Shown here: piece by piece, positions 57,776 through 57,915 of the stretch
Layout: every line of letters starts with the position of its first letter
Numbering within the stretch: the stretch's first letter is position 1
DNA from: Aquimarina mytili
Lineage (GTDB): Bacteria; Bacteroidota; Bacteroidia; Flavobacteriales; Flavobacteriaceae
DNA length: 57,915 bases
Direction of reading: 5' to 3'
Assembly: GCF_016735115.1 (NCBI RefSeq)
Contig: NZ_JAERQJ010000017.1
Coordinates: forward strand, 1-57,915
The notes under the pieces: model-generated
Seen by the model: only the letters and a program-made list of their open reading frames with translations
Told to the model about the DNA's origin: nothing
Databases searched by the model: none
Position numbers and translations under genes: made by a program

Positions 57776-57915
57776 AATTTAAATATTGAGTTTGAACCTT
57801 AACATACCTTCGTTTGAAGACCATCACAAAATAATGAAATACTAAAAGAATAAATTGTATTAATTGAATATGCACAACATTTAATTATTATCAACTACCT
57901 GCTTGCAGTAACCAA
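57776..57915. repeat. Terminal redundancy, second copy
   Basis: Exact repeat of 1-140; see the first entry. Joining the two gives a circle of about 57,775 bp. Confidence 0.93.

Overview
The window is almost certainly one complete circular plasmid of about 57.8 kb, opened arbitrarily. Its last 140 bases (57776-57915) repeat its first 140 bases exactly, so the unique length is about 57,775 bp. Low GC, promoters of the form TAnnTTTG, start regions without Shine-Dalgarno sequences, and a TraE/F/G/J/K/M/N-type conjugation locus point to a member of the Bacteroidota, most likely Flavobacteriia. I see no rRNA, tRNA, transposase or CRISPR.

Layout. 106-4793 (minus): secreted pentapeptide-repeat protein, parA with a partner gene, a predicted small RNA, an iteron cluster and the Rep initiator. 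4988-8394 (plus): DNA-damage operon umuC, umuD, an unknown gene and an SRAP (HMCES/YedK) protein. 8558-11405 (plus): lipoprotein, membrane protein, small protein, HNH nuclease and trypsin-like protease, a candidate defence operon. 11428-16231 (minus): small unknown genes, a ParDE toxin-antitoxin pair and a large ParB. 16546-19830 (minus): membrane-anchored Mrr-type nuclease, XRE regulator and the type IV coupling protein. 19903-35338 (plus): two Toprim-like proteins and the mating-pore operon (TraE, F, G, I, J, K, M, N, O, then a giant TraQ-like lipoprotein and two smaller lipoproteins). 35822-40352 (minus): a microprotein, a 1332-residue relaxase and its MobC-like partner. 40353-40799: candidate oriT. 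40800-43007 (plus): TraA/TraB-like proteins, an anchor protein and a lytic transglycosylase. 43017-57716 (nearly all minus): a long accessory region with many small genes, a nuclease, a DprA-phosphoribosyltransferase operon, SSB, a methyltransferase-like gene and a DUF932 gene.

How it may work together. Rep with iterons and ParA/ParB maintain the plasmid, ParDE punishes its loss, and MobC, relaxase, coupling protein and Tra proteins move it. If oriT lies at 40.4 kb and the plus strand is transferred rightward, the relaxase gene enters last and the minus-strand accessory genes form the leading region, readable directly from the incoming strand. That fits SSB, DUF932 and a methyltransferase-like protein being there.

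The most unusual features are in that leading region: (i) related large hairpin elements upstream of minus-strand genes, several with a divergent plus-strand promoter leading to a short transcript whose hairpins differ in stem sequence but share a TTCGAT(A/C) loop; (ii) a family of tiny proteins ending exactly in ACHR/ACHH; (iii) two paralogous 23-27-residue membrane microproteins ending LLIIFWD. The HNH-protease operon and the DprA-PRTase operon are the best candidate defence systems.
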